Position numbers and translations under genes: made by a program
Part shown: piece after piece, positions 1 to 12,687 of the stretch
Numbering within the stretch: the stretch's first letter is position 1
Layout of the letters: each line of letters starts with the position of its first letter
Source of the DNA: Lepidodermella squamata
Taxonomy: Eukaryota; Gastrotricha
DNA length: 64,000 nt
Direction of reading: 5' to 3'
Assembly (NCBI GenBank): GCA_047495785.1
Contig: JBLDXI010000029.1
Location: 2,294,001 to 2,358,000, forward strand
Notes under the pieces: model-generated
What the model was told of the DNA's origin: nothing
Database searches by the model: none
Seen by the model: only the letters and a program-made list of their open reading frames with translations

Positions 1-1169
1 CTGCAATACCTGGTTGTAGCCGGGTTTCTGACCGAGAGTGAGACCAAGATCTTGGAAAATGCGACTGTGGCGAGGTACATGGTTCCGCTGGCTTGGTGCG
101 CGGCTCTGGTGAAGCGTGCCCGAATCAAGGAGAACCGAATTGATGAAGACATCGGCTACAACGCGATCGTAGAACAGATCGACAAAATTCGATCAAAATG
201 TGGAATGTGTGTGATTGAGATTTTTTTCTCGAATTTTAGCAATTTTTTATAGGCTCATCTACTACAATGCTAATCCTGTTCCACTAGCCTATATCCACGT
301 CGTTGTTTTGGCTGTGTATTCGTTTTTTACCACGGTTTGTCCATCTTAAAGAATCGAAATTTCAAGCATTTTTTTATTGAATTAGGCGGCAATGGCTGGT
401 AGCCACCGGTCTCAAACCGATGAAATTCACGATTCACTACTTCAAGGCGCATCTCTCGTTGAAATTCTATTGGTCAGGCTGTTGTCTGAGCTAATCACTC
501 TGTTGCAGTTCGCAATCTGCGCCGGGATGTTGGCCGCAACTGAATCGCTAATTTGCCCGTTCGGCAACAACGACGGCGATTTTGAAACCGACGAAATCGT
601 GAAGCGACACCTGAGCATCGCCTACCTCATCGTCGATGATATGCATTCGCTGATTCCGCAACTGTCTTCGTTGGACGACCCAAGCAGTGTTTCGAAGAGT
701 ACTGAAACTTTGGATGATAATCGCAGCCGAACTTTCATCACGATGAAGTCGGTTTCTGTTGCTAGCCGCGATCCTAGTCGTCAAGCTTCAGTCATGGTGA
801 GAACTCGTTTTTTTTATTTAATTTTTAAATTTTTTGATCTTTATTCAGCAAAATCATTCTCTCGATGACGAAGATGGCCTGGAATTGCTGTACCGTCTAT
901 CTGGAATTGAGAACCTGGGTCGCAATGGCCGAATTCGGCAGCGTTTCCTGAGGTGGTTGCGGCGGATTCCTCTCCTTCGATCCATTTTCTCATTCCGCGC
1001 CCCTCGGGACAGCTACAACCCGACTCCGGAACCGACATTTGTGCCGCTGAACCAACAGACCCAGCGACCATCAGTGCATTCGACCTCGTACCCTAACTCA
1101 AACACACCTCCCTCGTCGAACACTCCACCAACTTTGTTGCGATTGCTTAGTTTCCGTCGCATTAATTAA
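1..1169 (+). CDS. Bestrophin-family anion channel A (5' truncated by window edge)
   Basis: This is the C-terminal 339 codons of a bestrophin, a pentameric calcium-activated chloride/bicarbonate channel. Exons read 1-206, 253-334, 386-796 and 849-1169, and frame is kept across all junctions. It opens in the family block VVAGFLTESE and runs through the IPLAY-type helix and the Ca-clasp region PFGNNDGDFETDEIVKRH, close to the vertebrate PFGEDDDDFETN motif. The tail exon is basic and proline-rich and ends SFRRIN. A polyadenylation signal (AATAAA) lies near 1250. It is the first of eight tandem paralogues. The first half, with transmembrane helices 1 and 2 and the neck, lies outside the window. 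Family assignment is firm; ion selectivity is not known. Confidence 0.93.
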
Positions 1170-1448
1170 ACGCGACCTTAATTTTTTGTTTTGATTATAA
1201 ACAAATCGTGATTATTTCTGATGGACTGATTTTAAGCTAAACTCGACCGAATAAATTTGTTGCATTTTTTGAACCAGTTTCTCCCCGCTACCTAATAATT
1301 ACTTTCGAGTATAACATGGAAAACTGACGAAGTAGTAATTAGCTCCAACACGCGCACGTGAGACTACATCAGGGTGAACAAGAGCGGCAATATAACTGTC
1401 ATGTTAACATCTGAGATTTATATCTGCTACATGAAATAGTTCCAAAAC

Positions 1449-3175
1449 ATGACTATTGAGTACACTAATGCTACCCATACAGCCAGGGCTTATGGATTTC
1501 TGCGATTGCTATTCCTCTGGCGAGGGTCTGTTTACAAATTGATTGCATTTGAGCTGTTTCTATACGTCACGATCAACTTCGCAATACTTACAATATACAC
1601 ATTTGTGTTGAATGATGCGCAGAGGGAGATTTACAGTTTATTCAGCCTTAAAATCGCGAAACTACAGAGTTACCTCCTGACACCGGCTATTTTCTGCCTC
1701 GGCCTTTTCATGCAAATCTGTTACCGGCGCTTTTGGACCAATTTCCAGCAGATACCCTGGCCGAATGGCTTTGCGTTCTACGTTGCAAGCTATGTGGAAG
1801 GTCGCGACGAGAGGAGCAGGAGACTGAAGCGGACCCTTGTCAGATACGCAGTTGCATCCATCGTTTTGACCTTGACATGCGTATCGCGACGGATCTATGT
1901 TATCTTTCCCGAATTAGAGTTCATGGTAGCTGCAGGGTTCCTAACTGACGATGAAGCGGAGCTGCTGAAAGATGTGAAAACTTCGCACAGGTTAGTAACA
2001 TTAAGGAGGAATTCGTTAAAGATTTGCTCAAATTACAGGCATATGGTTGTACTATCCTGGTGTGCTTTGCTTCTGCGACATGCCCGGAAGAACTTGGGAC
2101 TGATCTCGGAAGACTATGGCTACAACGCCGTGATGGAAGAAGTCGATGCGATCCGGAACAAGTGTCGAAGGTAAATAACTTTCTAGAACCCACAGTCTAA
2201 CCTATAAGGATCTTCATAAGGTTGATCACCTTCGAGCTCGCGCCAATTCCGCTAGCTTACATCCACACCGTTGTGTTGGCCGTTTACAGCTTCTTCGGAG
2301 CTGCAGCGATTTCGTGCAGCCATCGCCAAGAGACAAAGTCTCTGCACAAAACTCTGGTTGAATCAGACCCCAGTGAACAATGGATTATCTTAATGTTCGG
2401 GGAGATAATAACCATCTTGCAATACGTGATCTGTACCGGCTTGTTGGCTGCTAGCGAGTTGCTGCTGTCGCCTTTCAGCGAGAATGAGAACGCGATTGAG
2501 ACAGATAGCATACTGAAAATTCATCTTCAAATCGGCTATCTGATGGTTGATGACTCGTTTCAATCTATGCCTGATCTAACTGGCTATAGTAGACCGCCTT
2601 CAGTAAATTTTTCGATTAGCAGCGATTCTTCTGAAGAGGAATCATCGGATGAAGATGAAGTTGCCGCCATGCCAAACAATCAACCAGCTGCGTCAGTGAT
2701 TCTGGCTTCTTTTAGACCAAGAGCGTTAACTTGGGTATAGCATTTTCTTTATTTCGTTACCGTTTGAATGTAGATGACATCAATATAGAGCATCAACGAA
2801 AGTGACGAAAGCGAAGAACAGCCCCAACAAACAGCGACAGAACAACTGATCAGGGCGAGGACATCTTCACAAGTAAGGAGAAGGTCTCTAAGCGCGAGTC
2901 GACGCAGTTCCACTACGAGCAGCGAGTCATGTTGGGAGCGTTTTATTAAGATGGTTCGGAAGTTATGCACCTTCAACCGGCAACCTGCCCAAGCGCAACA
3001 GATTCCAATGAAAACAAACTTCAAGCGGGCTTCTACGCCTCGAGGAAGCGACAGCAGTGGTCCTGTTATCAAGATTAATCATCGTCCGGATCACCTCACG
3101 GTTTCAGGTCGTCGGTATTTGAGAGCAAATAGAATGAGCTTGGACCGAATATTGACATTTAGGGAGATGAACTAA
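1449..3175 (+). CDS. Bestrophin-family anion channel B
   Basis: A complete bestrophin of about 524 residues. Exons are 1449-1990, 2039-2170, 2221-2734 and 2789-3175. The ATG is chosen by alignment with the paralogues, which all start M-T/A-V-x-Y. Visible blocks: RGSVYKLIAFELFLY (helix 1), FCLGLFMQICYRRFW (pore neck), IPWPNGFAFYVASYVEG, RRTLVRYAVASIVLT and the Ca-clasp region PFSENENAIETD. The clasp has lost the run of aspartates seen in vertebrate BEST1. The acidic and Ser-rich cytoplasmic tail ends TFREMN. The last intron could use either of two acceptors; the one at 2788 keeps the frame open. Channels B-E share the same intron positions and form a subgroup. Confidence 0.93.
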
Positions 3176-3461
3176 CGCTGATTAAAAAATGCAATTCTTA
3201 CCGACACGTTGCTCCTTTTGTTTTGAGTTCTAATTTAAGCATTACGGTAAATGAAAGGAATATATGCTCGTGCTCAATATGGTTTACGTGTAGACCGAAA
3301 AAAACGCAACTCGTTAACCTGGAGCTTTTGATAGTTAAATTGCTACCTTTTGCCGATGAATTATTCTCACCTGGTGATAACCCTAAAAGCATGAGAGGCT
3401 CGGGTATAATTTGTTGACATTGACGGTTTCACACTTATGCAACATATTGTAGCAAGCTACA

Positions 3462-5139
3462 ATGGCTGTTAGCTACAACAAAGAGGTGCACACAGCCAGG
3501 CCATTCGGGTTCCTCCGTCTGCTGTATCGATGGCGCGGGTCTGTTTTCAAGCTGATAGTGTACGAGCTTTTCCTCTATGTCATCATTACCTTTGCCTTCC
3601 CTTTCATCTACATGTTCCTATTGGATGGAGAGCAGCAAGAAAACTTTAATTTGTTCGGGCAGTACCTTGCTAAGCTTCAAAGCTACATCTTGACGCCTGC
3701 AATCTTTTGCCTCGGTCTATTCATGCAAATTTGCTACCGGAGATACTGGAACAGCTTTCAAACTGTTCCTTGGCCTTCGGGCTTTGCGTTTTACGTTGCG
3801 AGCTACGTCGAGGGCACTAATAAGAGGAGTCGACAGATTCGCCGGACCCTTGTTCGCTACGCCGTGGCTTCTATCGTCCTTACGTTAACTTGTGTTTCGC
3901 GAAGGATGAGCATTATTTTCCCAGACTTGGACTACGTTGTAGCAGCTAAATTTCTGACTCGACAAGAGGCTGATCAGCTGGCCAACGTGAAACCTACTCA
4001 GAGGTTAGCTTAGCTGAAATTTACTGGGTACATGAAAGTAAAAACTCTATTCGCATAGGCACATGGTTGCACTGTCGTGGTGTGCTTTATTGCTCAAAAA
4101 CGCAAGAGAAAAATATGGCTTGATTGTCGAAGATCATGGCTACAATGCAGTTTTCGATCAACTCGATCAGATCAGAAATAAATGCCGAAGGTAACTTATA
4201 TTACCCGTGGACATAAACCACTTGAAATTAAGCATTTTTCCAATTCAGGCTGATCACGTTGGAATTAGCTCCGTTGCCTCTAGCTTATATCCAAACTGTC
4301 GTCCTAGCCGTTTATAGTTTCTTCATTACAGCTGCGTTAACGTGTAGCCATCGAAACGAAACATACTCCCTTCACAAAGAACTTGCAAAGGCTGATCTCA
4401 GGGAGCAGTTTTTGGTCCTAATCAGCGGCGAGCTTATAACCATTGGCCAATTTACTGTTTGCGTGGGAATGGTTGCGACCAGTCAAATGTTGCTTTCGCC
4501 ATTCGGAATGGATGACAGCGCGATTGAAACTGATAACATTTTGAAAATCCACCTTGAGATTTGCTACCTAATTGTGGATGGTATGTTCGATTCCATGCCC
4601 GATTACGCAGCTCAATCAGCTGCTCCAAGCCGGAGGCATTCGATGGCTCCGTCCTACGATGACGGAGAAGAGCCAGCATTGTTTCCTGATCATGGTGTTG
4701 GAATGGCTACATTCCGACCAAGAGCTCTGACTTGGGTAATTTGACATATCTATGACTTTTAATTTATAAGCAGGTGAAATTTTCGCAGACAATGGATGAG
4801 CTAAATGAAGATTTGGAGAGGACTGAACAACAAAGGCGTCAGTTCTCTAGGATGTCATCAGCTGGATCAACCCTTCAAGAATTGGATTTCGAGCCCTCAG
4901 AGGAGCTATCCAACTTTATGCAAAGAATGCGCCGTCGGCTTAGCTCCATGTCGAGCAACTCGAGAAGAGGATCGCTGACTAGCGTGGCACTAGAAGACTT
5001 TTCATCGCACGCTCTCAATCAACATCATCAACATACGATGCCGATCAAGAAACACGCGCATCTATCGATTCGGAAACATCGCATGAGCATTGATGGTATT
5101 AGGGCCTTCCGTGATTTGAATAAACGAGATCATCACTAG
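3462..5139 (+). CDS. Bestrophin-family anion channel C
   Basis: A complete bestrophin of about 503 residues, exons 3462-4003, 4059-4190, 4249-4735 and 4789-5139. It is closest to B and D in sequence and gene structure. Neck block FCLGLFMQICYRRYW, PWPSGFAFYVASYVEG, and Ca-clasp block PFGMDDSAIETDNILKIH with only two adjacent aspartates. The last exon encodes a tail with the shared FRDLN motif, here followed by five more residues (KRDHH), so the motif is not strictly terminal. An acceptor-like sequence lies a few bases before the ATG, which could be a trans-splice or 5'UTR splice site. Family assignment is firm; substrate and gating are unknown. Confidence 0.93.
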
Positions 5140-5365
5140 ATGAATTGTTCATACTTGATGACTTTTAAGCTTTTGACGCGCTTTATTTGTAGTTAATGTC
5201 ACTGCCTGCGGGCAGACTGTCGTCTCATGACTTGCATTGATGTCCTAGCAGCTTGTTTTGCTTCCTAGCCCGGGGTTATTTTTCCCCGCTGTCTTTAAAA
5301 TATATGGCAAAACGCTTCCTCATTCTAGCACAGATAAGAGCTATAACCACACCGGCTCCTCAAAA

Positions 5366-7037
5366 ATGGTTGTTGGATATAACAACGAGCTGAACTCGCT
5401 CGCGCCTTTCCGATTTTTAAGGGTTCTTTTTCGATGGCATGGGTCCGTATTCAAGCTTATCGCTTACGAGTTGTTCATATACGTCATAATCAATTTTGCC
5501 ATTCTTTTCATATACCTTTTGCTACCAGACGAGGAGCATCGAGAAAACTTCAATCTATTCGGTCAATATCTTGCCAGGCTATCTACTTATATTCTAACAC
5601 CGACAATTTTCTGCCTCGGCCTGTTCATGCAAATTTGTTACCGAAGATATTGGAACAGTTTTCAAGCAGTACCTTGGCCGACGGGTTTCGCATTCTTTGT
5701 GGCAAGTTATGTAGAAGGAGATGACGCTAGAAGTCGGAAACTACGAAGAACATTAGTTCGATACGCCGTAGCCTCTATCGTCCTAACGATGAAATGCGTA
5801 TCAAGAAGAATGAACGTCATGTTCCCAGATCTGGATTTTATTGTCGCAGCTAAATTTCTGACGCGCCAGGAAGCAGACATGCTACAGGACGTGAAAGCAA
5901 CTCAAAGGTTGGCAAAATCAAACTTATATATAGCACAAAACGAAAAATTTTCATCTGTAAAGGCATATGGTTGTATTAACTTGGTGCGGAATTTTGCTGA
6001 AGAAGGCTCGGCTGATGAACCTGATAGAAGAAGATTTCGGCTACAATGCGGTTTTTGAACAGATGGATGAAATTCGTAACAAATGTCGCAGGTGATTCTT
6101 CATGCAAAAACTCAGTGCATAATAACAATTTTTTCAAACCAGGCTCATTACTCTCGAATTGGCTCCCTTGCCGTTGGCCTATATCCACACAGTTGTTCTT
6201 GCAGTGTATAGCTTTTTTATCACAGCTGCTCTAACTTGCAGTCATCGGCAAGAGACCAACAACCTTCACAAAGACCTTGCTCTAGCAGAAATGAGTGAAC
6301 AATGGGTGGTCTTGATCGTCGGCGAACTCATTACTATTTCCCAATTCACGGTATGCGTTGGCATCGTAGCTGCCAGCCAAATGCTTCTCTCGCCGTTTGG
6401 ATCTAGCGATAGCGCAATTGAAATCGACAACATTTTGAAAATTCATCTCGAAATTTGTTATCTGATAGTTGATGGAATGACCGAGGCGATGCCAGATGTA
6501 TTAACCGACGAGAATAGATCTTCCGCTTACAACCTACACACAGAAACTAGAGATAAAGCTTTGTTTCCTCAACATGGCCAAGGAATGGCTATCTTTCGGC
6601 CGCGAGCCCTTGCTTGGGTATTGATTTTTAAAGCTAATTTGACATTTTATTATTTGTCTCATTAACAGTCAATCGACGAAGCGAATGAGGATGAAGAAAC
6701 TATCTTGGAGCTGGAAAGGGCTGCGATACTTTCGACAAAATTGTTCCGAATATCATCTGCAGGCTCTCAAATGGCTGAGCTTAATACCGAGCCTCAGGTC
6801 AAAAAGTCATTCTGTGCAAGAATTTGTCAAAGATTGAGTTCGATATGCCAACGCCGTCGAGACACAAGACCAGCTGAGACTCAAATAGCTGAGATTCCTT
6901 TGCAGCCAGTGAGCTCACTGCCCACTGATCAAAATATGCGACGGCGGCCTCCGCCGGTCCCAGTATTCAAGCACCGATCTATGCGCAAGAACCGAATAAG
7001 CATTGATGGGATAATTACATTTCGGGATCTGAACTAG
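5366..7037 (+). CDS. Bestrophin-family anion channel D
   Basis: A complete bestrophin of about 504 residues, exons 5366-5907, 5963-6091, 6143-6617 and 6669-7037. The open frame reaches back to 5258, but the start is placed at 5366 because MVVGYNNE aligns with the first residues of every paralogue. It carries the neck block FCLGLFMQICYRRYW, EGDDARSRKLRRTLVRYAVAS, and Ca-clasp block PFGSSDSAIEIDNILKIH, where the acidic ligands are weak. The tail ends TFRDLN directly at the stop codon. A polyadenylation signal lies about 40 bp downstream. Nearest relative is the neighbour C, consistent with recent tandem duplication. Confidence 0.93.
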
Positions 7038-7204
7038 AATCTCACGACTTGTGAACTTTAACGTCTGCACCAAACAATAAAGCACGATGACATCTGAATG
7101 CCGGGGCTATTAACACGCTTCAACCGTCAACAGGCAAACAGCCCGGGGCTAGCCCAATTTTGAAAACGAAATCTTTTATCATAAGCTAATTATTTATTTT
7201 GACA

Positions 7205-8785
7205 ATGACAGTTGATTACAATTCGCCATTTCACACAGCTAGATTCCTAGGCTTTCTCGGGTTGCTGTTCCGATGGAAAGGATCTGTCTTCAAAGTTATT
7301 GCTGCAGAAGTGTTCATATACACCCTGATTTACTCCACCATCTTATGCCTCTACATTTTCCTAATGACTGACGAGCAGAGGCAGCTGTACAATCTAGTCG
7401 GGGAGAAACTTGCCAGGGTATCTGGCTACGTTTTAGCGCCGGCTATTTTCTGCTTAGGATTCTTCATGCAAATTTGCCACAAACGATTTTGGACCAATTT
7501 TGAACTAATCCCATGGCCAAACGCGTTTGCGTTTTATGTATCCAGCTACATCGAAGGACATCATCCAAGAAGCGCTGAACTTAAGCGAACTCTAGTTCGA
7601 TATGCAGTCGCATCCATAGTACTGACTCTCAACTGTGTTTCGAAAAGAACCCACGACATCTTTCCAAATCTTAAATGCGTGGTTGCTGCGGGATTTCTTA
7701 CTGAGCAGGAGAGCAAGCTACTAAAATCTGCCAAGCCGTCTCATCGGTATCATGAAGGTGTCTTCTTTGATTTCTGATCTCAGTCTTTTGATTTGTAGGC
7801 ATATGGTTGTTTTGTCGTGGTGCAGTATTCTCTTGCATACCGCCCGCCACAAAGTCAGATTGATCGATGATGAACACGGTTACAACGCTGTTCAAGAGCA
7901 TCTTGACGATATCCGGAACAAATGTAGAAGGTTTTAGCTGATGGCTTATGATTACTTCAACTTGAAATTACCGACTATGTTTAGGTTGATCACTTTCGAA
8001 ATGTCCCCGCTTCCATTGGCCTACGTACAAACTGTCGTGTTGGCCGTTTACGCATTCTTCTGTATCGCCGCTGGCGCCGGAACCCATCGCATGGAAACGT
8101 CTGCTCTTTATAAGAAATTCTTAGACAACGCAGATATAACTGAGTTGTGGAATGTTGCTGTACTCGGTGAGGTAATAACCCTGCTGCAGTACGCGATTTG
8201 CACTGGGCTACTCGGCGCGAGTGAGCTCCTGCTTTCACCATTCAGCTACAGTGATAATGCTATTGAAATCGATTACATCTTAAAGCGCCATCTTCAGATT
8301 TGCTACTTCATTGTCGATGAAAAGTTCGATACGGCCCCAGAGATGGCAGATGCTGCGCTGTTTTACTCTTCGGCAGATGAAACCGATGTAAAAGTGCAGG
8401 ATGAAGAAGCCGCAGCTCCAATATCTTGGCGCCCTCGTGCTTCGACATGGGTTGGATTTCATAATAGTTTTATATCCTTTTAAATCTCTGTCTATTGCAG
8501 TCAAGATACCGTCGATCAATCGATCTTCGGTCCTCCTCGCCTGCTTTTGCCGCTTTAAGAGGCATGCTGAGATCTTATTCGAGCACAACTGGTCAGCCTG
8601 CTACAACCAACAATCGGTCATCATTGTTTCAACGTCTCCGACAGAGAATCGCTCGCCACTTACCGGGCCCATTTAGGCCACAGGAGCCGCAACCGACTCG
8701 ATCACGATCGAGGAATTCGCTGCACGGTTCCCATGGCAGTGTTGACAGAATCATCGTGTTTCGTGAACTCAACTTGACACATTAG
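7205..8785 (+). CDS. Bestrophin-family anion channel E
   Basis: A complete bestrophin of about 474 residues, exons 7205-7746, 7799-7930, 7985-8450 and 8501-8785. The start is the ATG at 7205 (MTVDYNS). It has the neck block FCLGFFMQICHKRFW, PWPNAFAFYVSSYIEG and clasp block PFSYSDNAIEIDYILKRH, again poor in adjacent acids. The final exon is rich in Arg and Ser and contains VFRELN followed by three residues (LTH). AATAAA overlaps the region just after the stop. It shares the B-D intron pattern: one at the Arg-His-Met junction, one after KCRR, and one before the tail exon. Confidence 0.93.
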
Positions 8786-9096
8786 TAATAAAGTACGTAA
8801 AGAGCTTAGTAAACGCTATGGGACGGTGGAATAATTTAGCGAACACGAAAAAACAGTCATCGCGTCGCGCTGAAATTACTGTTTAGCTCTGGCCAGTGTA
8901 TCAATATTTTACTTCAATGGACCATTCGGACTTGTGCCGTGCACTGTGTTTGTTGTGAAAGAATAGGCCGTAAAACCGCTGACCTGGAACGAGTGAAGTC
9001 CCAACTTGTGCTTTGTCCCGCGGCTCGTGTTATAAACAATAACACCGTGCAAACACAGTTCCGCGTATTTAATCTTTTTCAGGATTAAGTAAGAAG
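8786..9096. other. Intergenic gap between bestrophins E and F
   Basis: About 310 bp without a supported gene. It holds the polyadenylation signal of channel E at its left edge and the presumed promoter and 5'UTR of channel F. A pyrimidine tract ending in CAG lies about 15 bp before the ATG of F and looks like a 5'UTR or trans-splice acceptor. Confidence 0.5.
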
Positions 9097-12000
9097 ATGA
9101 CTGTCAGATACAGTGATGCTGTTGCTTCTGCGAAACCATTCCGGTTCTTTAAACTACTGCTACGATGGCGAGGCTCGTTCTACAAATTGATCGTCTACGA
9201 ATTCGCGATTTACTTCGCCATTTACATGTCCCTGAACATCATTCACTCCTTTCTGCTTAATGACGCTTATGAAAGATGGTTTTCGGAGTTTTGCACCCAG
9301 ATCGGCTTCATGTCGGGCTATGTCGTGGCCTCCGTCACTTTTTGCCTCGGCTTCTTCATCCAACAAGTCTATAAGCGATACTGCTATCAATTCTACATGG
9401 TCCCTTGGCCGGATGAATTCGCATTCTTAGTCTCCGTAAACGTCAGGGGACAGGATGTTCGAGGCAGACTCCTCAGGCGAACTATGGTAAGTTTCAATAG
9501 TAGGATTTGAATACCAACCTTAATACCCTTTATCAGGTGCGCTATGCAGTTGCATCAATAATTCTTACCTGGATGATTTTCTCGGAGCGAATGAAAGTTT
9601 TATTTCCAGACCTCGAGTCTCTCGTTGTTGCGGGGTTCCTAACGGAACACGAAATCAGCCTCCTCAAAACAGTTGAAAGGCCTCCATGGCGTCAAATGGT
9701 TGTCGTATCATGGTGTGCTGCAGTAGTAAAGCGGGCCAGAATGGAGAATCGAATCGAAGATGACTTCGCTTATGACGCCGTTTTTACAGCATTGGACAAG
9801 CTCCGAATGAGGGCGAGAAAGTGAGTCCTATTGCCTCCGAATCCTCATTAAATTCAAGGTGATTTTCATATAGGCTTATCCAGCAAAATAACAGGCCTGT
9901 TCAATTGGCCTACGTCCAAACTGTTATAATCGGAGTATTCTCGTTCTTTGTCATGGCAGCAATTGCTGGTAGCCACCGTCTTCAAACCCAGTCTCTTCAC
10001 AAGAAATTTTTAGATGAAAGCAGCCCTGGCGACATTTGGATTCTGCGACTGCTATCACAAGCCGTTACGCTGCTACAATTCGCGATCTGCGCCGGGGTTT
10101 TGGCGATAAGTCGATCACTGCTGATGCCTTTCGGTAAAGATGACTGCAGCATCAATGTAGAAGATATCGTTCGCCGGCACTTGTCGCTGTCTTATCTGAT
10201 TGTGGACGAGCTTCACTGGTACATACCGGAGATGGGTGATGGACTGATAGGCAGTGCAGCGGGTTCAATTTATCAGCGGTCAGATGCCGGCTCTCCAGAC
10301 CCAGCGCATTGGCATCCAACGCTCGAGGTAAACGGAAGCCTTAAAAATCATAAATGTCTTAAAAATGTCTCCGATTTGGGCTCCTTTTATGTTATATCCT
10401 TACATTCTTATATAATCTGGGCTGCAGAAAAAACAATTAATCACTCGATATATTGAAAAATGTTTTGCAGTTTTTCCCTCAGGCTCCTGGTTGGGGTTTT
10501 GCTTCAGACTTTTTATCTATAGAAAGTCTTCTCCCAGAAATTCTGAAAATCAAAGAATAGATTTGGCGAATCAATTAGTCCCAATTAGGTTCCGCTTCCT
10601 GCCAAACTAGCTTCGAAAATTTTGAAAATGGAACTGAGATATTGTTGAAATTTGGCTACGCTAAAAGTTATTCTGTGTTCATTTTAGATTTTTTGAATTT
10701 AAATACAGCGTGTCCCATGAGTTGGGAAACTCTTTCCTAAGTTCTGGCATGAAATTCATATTCTTTCTGTAACTGAGCCTGGTGGGAGCATCCTTCACCT
10801 TTTATCTGCGATATACCTACCGGAAATTGTCTAATTTACCGGAGAATACCCGGTAAACCCGATGGTAAAATTGGTTTGGTAATTTCGGTATTTCACCCGT
10901 GGTGACCCGATTCCTCCGTATTATTTTTGTCCCACTGTAAACGCGTCATACCTAATTAGAGGACCCCGCCCTAATTTCGGCCACTTTTCAGGTTTTCCTA
11001 CTTTGCCAGCCAGTTGAATTTTTAGAAAATATTCGGCAAAAGCAAAATTAAAGACGAGTTCTTAGGCTATCGAATGCCGCTTTCCGCAAGTCCGTACGAT
11101 TTTACCTTGATTTATGGCTAATTTTTTAGTCACCCAGACACCCGGCCGGAATTATGAAGCGGGGTGCCCTAATTTCGGCCACCTCATCCAGGTACACTAA
11201 TACCATAAGTTTGGTATCGTTAGATTCGTCTCAAAAAGCTGACTATAAAAACCGCTTTTGTTGCTTCACCTGTGAGCTTATCCTTGACGACGTGATGCCT
11301 GAAACTCAAACTTGTTTTGACAGGTACAAGTTTGATAGCTTGTTTTCAACTGCGGTTGACTTTCTAAAATTCTGGAAAAATATCTAAAAAATCCCTTGCC
11401 TCCTGTAGAATGAGAGTATCGATTTTGTTTCCCCGAATTCAATTCCACTATTGACTGCTAATTTTTGGAATCGAACCCTCGAAAACACTAAAATTGCCCA
11501 TCTAGATCTCTTCACCTCGGCGGTTTTAGATAGAATTTTTTATACCAAAATGAAGCTGGCGTTTAGCTGGTAATTATTGAGGTGAAAGCAGTAAATTGTA
11601 AAGATCCAGTTTCAGCTAAATTATACCTGCAAAGTAGCGGTAACAGAGCACTCGAGAAGCGACATAAGCCCGCTCGCTCGCATTTAGAATTATTTTTTGC
11701 GATCACGTGCTTGAAAAATCATGAAACAGATGGGCTCAACAATGCAAATTTCTTGAATTGCATGCAAATAAAACTGCTGCACAGCACTTCGTGCCCAAAT
11801 TTCGGCCGGCGGCCGAAGTTAGGACGCAGCGGCCGAATTTAGGAAGTGGCCGGAATTAGGGCGGGGTCCTCTATTTTTCTCATGGCATTTTGGAATTTTT
11901 CTGACCATGTGGGATGATACATCGTGTCCCAAAATTCGCGCAACTATTTTTTTATTTGGCAAATTTTTTTAGGAAATTAAACTAATTGTTTCAAATTAAA

Positions 12001-12687
12001 CCTACCGAAAGATTATTCCTTTTTATCAGCGATTTAACCGAAGAAATTACAAATTTACCGGAGAAAACCTGAAAAATCCCGGTTATTCGGTAATTTTCGG
12101 TATTTTACCCGGTTGGACCATGTTTCTCCGGAATTTTTTAACGACTTTAGCAAGTGACTTTCTGGATTACCATTCTCGTTGATTTTTCTTAAATTCTTCT
12201 GACCATGAAATAAGACTTCGCATCTCATTTTAGAGTTTCCAAACCCTTTTCCGTTCATTTTATATGCTTTCTAACTTACTTATGGATTTCTTATTTACTT
12301 ATGGGACACGCTGTATTTTAGAATTTACGATCCCTCGTCGCTTGCATTTCCTTCATCCTCGACCTTTCGCGTAAAAATCCCGGTGTTGACTTTTCGGTTT
12401 TTAAAATAATTTTTCTTAATTTGAAGCTGAAAAAAATATTTTTTCTCATTATTTTCAATTAGGTACCCTCTCGGATGAGCCTTAGTCAGTACGATCACCA
12501 AGAATTTGGCCGGCCGGGCTACATTCTATCTGTCGCCCCGAAGAAAGGCGACGCGCCTAGCACATCAGCCGCCGAAGCGCAGGTCAAATTCACGCATGGC
12601 CGCAAACAATCGAAAGTCCTGCGGCTGCTAAGTTTCCGCAAACTCAACAGACAAACGCTTCATAAGGAAGATTTCCCGCATTTGTGA
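9097..12687 (+). CDS. Bestrophin-family anion channel F, last intron carries transposons
   Basis: A complete bestrophin of about 450 residues, exons 9097-9486, 9537-9820, 9874-10327 and 12463-12687. Blocks: FCLGFFIQQVYKRYC (neck), PWPDEFAFLVSVNVRG, RRTM then VRYAVASIILTW across an intron, and clasp block PFGKDDCSINVEDIVRRH. The Arg-His intron of channels B-E is absent and an intron at RTM/VRYAV is present, which groups it with G. The last intron is 2.1 kb, against about 50 nt in the relatives, because of nested TIR elements. The tail exon shares LSVAPKK with G and contains SFRKLN, followed by a further 12 residues. The tail exon was placed by phase and similarity. Confidence 0.9.
10706..12313. 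mobile_element. TIR element (repeat family R1), two units, interrupted by a nested element
   Basis: The ends are inverted copies: cagcgtgtcccat at 10706 and its complement ending at 12313. Both ends are flanked by TA, the target duplication typical of Tc1/mariner-class elements. Inside are two R1-like units that share blocks such as TTCGGTATTTCACCCG and ATTTCTCCGG; the second starts near 11925 with CGTGTCCCAAAA. No transposase frame is visible, so it is a non-autonomous (MITE-like) insertion. It lies wholly inside the last intron of bestrophin F. Confidence 0.75.
10959..11871. mobile_element. Nested MITE, 913 bp, with ~27 bp terminal inverted repeats
   Basis: The left terminus gaggaccccgccctaatt is matched in inverted form at the right terminus ending at 11871, over about 27 bp with one mismatch. 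TA flanks each side. The termini continue into CGGCCACTT, and related CTAATTTCGGCCACCT and GGCCGAA blocks recur inside near 11165 and 11800. The only open frames inside are short and unlike any transposase. It inserted into the R1 element, so it is the younger of the two. Confidence 0.8.

Noticed and set aside
5258-5365. Upstream extension of bestrophin D (36 residues) and a similar extension of bestrophin H (17976-18107).
   Set aside because: Neither extension has a counterpart in the paralogues, and the conserved N-terminus begins at the downstream ATG.
11154-11842. Two open frames of 77 and 86 codons within the nested element.
   Set aside because: They lie between inverted termini, lack transposase features and include terminal-repeat sequence; they are chance frames of a non-autonomous element.
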